Below are positions 61,855 through 64,000 of a stretch of 64,000 bases of DNA, in pieces (within the stretch, counting starts at the first letter, position 1; every line of letters starts with the position of its first letter). Origin of the DNA: a virus; IMG/VR virus record IMGVR_UViG_3300049043_000164, positions 1 through 64,000 of that record; one strand, given 5' to 3'. The notes below the pieces were generated by a model, which was not told where the DNA came from, ran no database searches, and saw only the letters and a program-made list of their open reading frames with translations. The translations under genes were made by a program, and so were the position numbers.

Positions 61855-61881
61855 GAGCAGTTTAAGGACATGCTCAGGTCC
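61855..61881 (-). promoter_or_regulatory. H-type pseudoknot leader, copy 7
   Basis: Stem 1 GGAC/GUCC, a second independent compensatory variant; stem 2 GAGCA/UGCUC; loop 3 UUAAAC. 28 nt before ATG 61826, with no G in that stretch; 42 nt after the upstream stop. Confidence 0.75.
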
Positions 61882-61923
61882 AATATTGTGATTACGAATT
61901 AATTGCAGGACTTACAGTTGTAA

Positions 61924-62190
61924 TTACGGATAAGGAACAAAGTTTGATTCCTTACCAGTCAACTGTTGAATCGTCACACAATGCTCTTGAATATCTTCAA
62001 GAGATTCGTAATCTTCTGTTTGGTTTTCAACGACTTCGCAACCGACATCTTCAAGTTCATCAATGAACTGAGACCATGAATTGGCATTGCCATAAACATG
62101 GGCATAGCGACCGGTTGCATCAGAGATTAGTGCTACGTAAGTCATAGGTTGAGTTGGTGTTAGTTCAAAGGGTCTGCGATCTGTTGCCAT
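61924..62190 (-). CDS. Hypothetical protein
   Basis: 88 aa from ATG 62190, or 73 aa from ATG 62145: TYVALISDATGRYAHVYGNA, NSWSQFIDELEDVGCEVVEN. Alpha-beta, acidic. Unknown. Confidence 0.5.
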   Translation of the reverse strand: MATDRRPFELTPTQPMTYVALISDATGRYAHVYGNANSWSQFIDELEDVGCEVVENQTEDYESLEDIQEHCVTIQQLTGKESNFVPYP

Positions 62191-62231
62191 GACAAGTGCA
62201 TGGACAGAATTCAGATCTCTGGTTGGCAAGC

Positions 62232-62471
62232 TCACCGTTTGGTTTCCACTTGAGAGCTGTGCTGAATAGGTACTCGCTTGGTGCCACCATCAAAATTAAA
62301 TGTGCTGATATCGTAACCAAGCATAGCGCCTGTAGTGATAGCAGCAATGCTGGTGGCAGTGATAAAGACAAGTGCTTTACCAACGAATGAAGCAGCTTTT
62401 TCACCCATATTCATAGTGTATGAATCAAGGTGCAAAAAACTGCGATCACTTAATTTAATAATGTGTTTCAT
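62232..62471 (-). CDS. Small membrane protein
   Basis: 79 aa: KHIIKLSDRSFLHLDSYTMN, MGEKAASFVGKALVFITATS, IAAITTGAMLGYDISTFNFD. One transmembrane helix in the middle. Unknown. Confidence 0.5.
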   Translation of the reverse strand: MKHIIKLSDRSFLHLDSYTMNMGEKAASFVGKALVFITATSIAAITTGAMLGYDISTFNFDGGTKRVPIQHSSQVETKR

Positions 62472-62485
62472 GATAATAAGTTAAA

Positions 62486-62540
62486 GAGTAAATAATCAAC
62501 CTAACGGTTGATGGGCCAATAGTACTGTTGTACTAATAAT
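62486..62540 (-). promoter_or_regulatory. Two-hairpin intercistronic element
   Basis: TAGTAC/GTACTA then ATCAACC/GGTTGAT (7 bp, GTTA loop) on the minus strand, between stop 62557 and ATG 62471. Same order as the three elements near 63 kb but without the CTGCAG core. Confidence 0.5.
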
Positions 62541-62556
62541 GGTGGATAGCCAGGAG

Positions 62557-62973
62557 TTACCACCAACTGTTATAACAAATCTTCAATCCTTTATCAAGCA
62601 AATAAAATGCTTGTTTACAGAATTCAAGATCTTGTTCTTTGTATTCTTCATCGGAATTATCTCCGAAAAAGAATCCGGTGGTATCTGAATAACCACCATT
62701 AAGTGTACTATTTTCTACATCAAGTTTTAATTCATCAATATCTTCTGAAGTAAGACTAACTTCAACACAGTTGAAATCGTCTGTTAATTTAGTGCGTTTT
62801 CTCCACAAACGCTCCATCCAACCTTGAAGATTTGGATGTTTGCGCCAAGTACAAATACGTACATGCGCTGCAATATCTAAGTTAATAATAAGTTCTTGGT
62901 CAAGAATAGTATTGTCAAGTTCTGTGGGATCAAAATTGATCAACTTGACATATGCCCATTGGTCAAGTCCCAT
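62557..62973 (-). CDS. Hypothetical phage protein
   Basis: 138 aa: GLDQWAYVKLINFDPTELDN, HVRICTWRKHPNLQGWMERL, WRKRTKLTDDFNCVEVSLTS, GFFFGDNSDEEYKEQDLEFC. MGLDQxAY...WRKHxxLxGWMExLW is a small phage family I recall from cyanophages and T4-like phages. Role unknown. Confidence 0.65.
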   Translation of the reverse strand: MGLDQWAYVKLINFDPTELDNTILDQELIINLDIAAHVRICTWRKHPNLQGWMERLWRKRTKLTDDFNCVEVSLTSEDIDELKLDVENSTLNGGYSDTTGFFFGDNSDEEYKEQDLEFCKQAFYLLDKGLKICYNSWW

Positions 62974-62996
62974 AATGTGTAATAAGTAAGATTGTG

Positions 62997-63053
62997 TGCA
63001 GGATGTTAAGTCCTGCAGAAACCCATCTTGTTACAGATGGGAATATGCAGGAA
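62997..63053 (-). promoter_or_regulatory. Two-hairpin CTGCAG element, copy 1
   Basis: Minus-strand order: UCCUGCA, hairpin CCCAUC/GAUGGG, UUU, then CUGCAGGA paired with a downstream UCCUGC. The first UCCUGCA could compete for the same CUGCAGGA. Between stop 63058 and ATG 62973. Confidence 0.65.
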
Positions 63054-63057
63054 TTAA

Positions 63058-63471
63058 TCAGATAGCTTCAAGTTCTTGCTTAACTTGAACTTTAGTCTTC
63101 TTGGTAGCAACCTTTCCTTCAGCTTTAGGCTGTGGCTTAGAACCAAATGCATAGTCAATGACTTTCATTTGGAACTCAGGTTGCTTAAGAGGAGTTAGCT
63201 CTTCATCTTTCATATAGAAGCAACGGATTGCCTGGATCTTACCAGAGACTGTAAGCTCTTGCCCTACAACCAAATTGTCATTGGTGTAAGCAGTCAATAG
63301 TCCATTGCTATTAAGAAACTTAACAGTGATTGTTGCATCACCATTAAGACGGTGATACAAGGTAACAACCAAGCAATCACGATCATCTTCAGTCTTGATG
63401 ACAGTAAGATTTGCAATGCGACCAAGCATGGTAACTGTTTGAAGGTCACCAAAGAGTGCAGCGTAAGTCAT
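63058..63471 (-). CDS. OB-fold, SSB-like protein
   Basis: 137 aa: TYAALFGDLQTVTMLGRIAN, LTVIKTEDDRDCLVVTLYHR, NDNLVVGQELTVSGKIQAIR, MKVIDYAFGSKPQPKAEGKV. The MLGRI...LVVGQxLxVSGKI pattern is that of OB-fold SSBs; the tail is Lys-rich instead of the acidic tip. A second, smaller single-strand DNA-binding protein beside the 49715 gene. Confidence 0.6.
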   Translation of the reverse strand: MTYAALFGDLQTVTMLGRIANLTVIKTEDDRDCLVVTLYHRLNGDATITVKFLNSNGLLTAYTNDNLVVGQELTVSGKIQAIRCFYMKDEELTPLKQPEFQMKVIDYAFGSKPQPKAEGKVATKKTKVQVKQELEAI

Positions 63472-63498
63472 TTGAATTGAATTGCAGTTGACTGTGTA

Positions 63499-63553
63499 GC
63501 AGGATAATAAATCCTGCAGAAAACCCTGGTGTTACTCAGGGTTAAGTGCAGGA
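63499..63553 (-). promoter_or_regulatory. Two-hairpin CTGCAG element, copy 2
   Basis: UCCUGCA, hairpin ACCCUG/CAGGGU, UUU, CUGCAGGAU paired with AUCCUGC. The first hairpin differs from copy 1 at several pairs but still pairs. Between stop 63555 and ATG 63471. Confidence 0.65.
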
Positions 63554-63554
63554 A

Positions 63555-63797
63555 TCAATCAACGATGTGTTCTTGTTCCCATTTGAGAAGTGCACGGTTG
63601 AGATCAACCTTCTTCTCGAGAACAATACAGAACGGTACTAAGTTCTGAAACTGTACCAAGCCATCCTGCCATTGGTAAAAGACCTCGAGTGCAGCCTGAC
63701 GCTGCTGTTCAAGCTCTTGGTCAATAGCAGGAGAATCTCTGCGTGCAAGCAAACGAGCTTGGTGGCAGAGTAGATGTTCAACACTTGCAGGAGACAT
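63555..63797 (-). CDS. Hypothetical protein
   Basis: 80 aa from ATG 63797: SPASVEHLLCHQARLLARRD, SPAIDQELEQQRQAALEVFY, LNRALLKWEQEHIVD. Helical, Gln-rich. Unknown. Confidence 0.55.
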   Translation of the reverse strand: MSPASVEHLLCHQARLLARRDSPAIDQELEQQRQAALEVFYQWQDGLVQFQNLVPFCIVLEKKVDLNRALLKWEQEHIVD

Positions 63798-63825
63798 AGT
63801 CCTAAATGGGTTGAGTTGAATTGAA

Positions 63826-63876
63826 TGCAGATATGAAGTCTGCAGAAACCCATCACCATTTAAAAACAGTGATGGG
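63826..63876 (-). promoter_or_regulatory. Two-hairpin CTGCAG element, copy 3
   Basis: Hairpin CCCAUCAC/GUGAUGGG (8 bp), UUU, CUGCAGA paired with UCUGCA. The second stem changes from GCAGGA/UCCUGC to GCAGA/UCUGC in step. Upstream competitor sequence is not conserved here. Confidence 0.6.
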
Positions 63877-63888
63877 AATAGGCAAACA

Positions 63889-64000
63889 TCAATCAACACT
63901 ATATACTTGACAGTAATTGTAATAATCTACGAGTTCAGCATGTAGTTCACTGACACCTGCTGGTATACCACCACCAAGAGTGCGAACCTGACAATCAATC
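63889..64000 (-). CDS. Hypothetical protein, C-terminal part (cut by window edge)
   Basis: 36 residues are visible: IDCQVRTLGGGIPAGVSELH, AELVDYYNYCQVYSVD. Starts outside the window. Unknown. Confidence 0.5.
   Translation of the reverse strand, partial: IDCQVRTLGGGIPAGVSELHAELVDYYNYCQVYSVD

Noticed and set aside
46283-61881. Pseudoknot repeats considered as preQ1-I riboswitches
   Set aside because: The topology is similar, but loop 2 is one base and the conserved cytosine and A-rich tail layout of preQ1-I are absent; the downstream genes have no queuosine link.
46283-61881. Same repeats considered as CRISPR units or promoter operators
   Set aside because: Spacing is kilobases, not regular, and the changes are compensatory across two helices on the transcribed strand, which DNA operators would not need.

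Overview
The window looks like a stretch of a large, AT-rich, tailed double-stranded DNA phage of cyanobacteria, probably a freshwater cyanophage. The reasons are: virion and repeat-built tail-fibre genes; a lysis set; a T7-like family A DNA polymerase, D5-like primase-helicase, SSB and RecB-like exonuclease; phage metabolic genes (speD, dcd, gmd, a ColD-like dehydrase, a Dps-like protein, an NblA-like protein); many small genes of types I recall from Synechococcus phages; and initiation regions that mostly lack Shine-Dalgarno sequences, as in cyanobacteria. Identifications come from reading motifs; no database was searched.

Layout. About 1-18.8 kb is mainly plus strand: virion proteins, cell-wall hydrolases, a lysozyme and two repetitive tail-fibre genes, with a minus-strand cluster at 11.8-15.5 kb (DUF3310, dCTP deaminase, methyltransferase-like, helix-turn-helix). 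About 18.9-22.8 kb is a GC-rich accessory island: an HNH-AP2 endonuclease sits where a native tail gene is cut, followed by a decayed foreign tail gene and small Synechococcus-type genes, ending at a minus-strand tyrosine recombinase. The lysis genes (glucosaminidase-C39 endolysin, holin) are at 24.3-25.8 kb. The minus strand at 25.8-34.5 kb holds virion-like proteins, a glycosyltransferase, speD, primase-helicase and exonuclease. At 34.6-41.6 kb lie sugar genes (two glycosyltransferases, gmd, ColD-like dehydrase), lysine-rich small proteins and a structured RNA region ending in a tRNA-like fold. From 41.6 kb to the end nearly all genes are on the minus strand: Dps-like, Gp157, HicA-like, DUF5895-like, SSB, DNA polymerase, GP88, PcfJ-like, a tRNA-Leu and many small early-type genes.

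The most notable signal is a family of seven nearly identical intercistronic elements between 46.3 and 61.9 kb. Each reads on the minus strand as a compact H-type pseudoknot with an invariant UUAAAC loop and compensatory changes in both helices, 20-47 nt before a start codon. One precedes the SSB gene, which recalls the T4 gene 32 leader pseudoknot. A second family of two-hairpin elements lies at three successive gene boundaries near 63 kb. Many G-poor, Shine-Dalgarno-less leaders follow these structures.

Caution: many clearly real genes (polymerase, gmd, primase, integrase, Gp157) are broken by single-base frameshifts, often at homopolymers. This fits uncorrected long-read errors better than biology. 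Spans given for such genes join the pieces that read as one protein.
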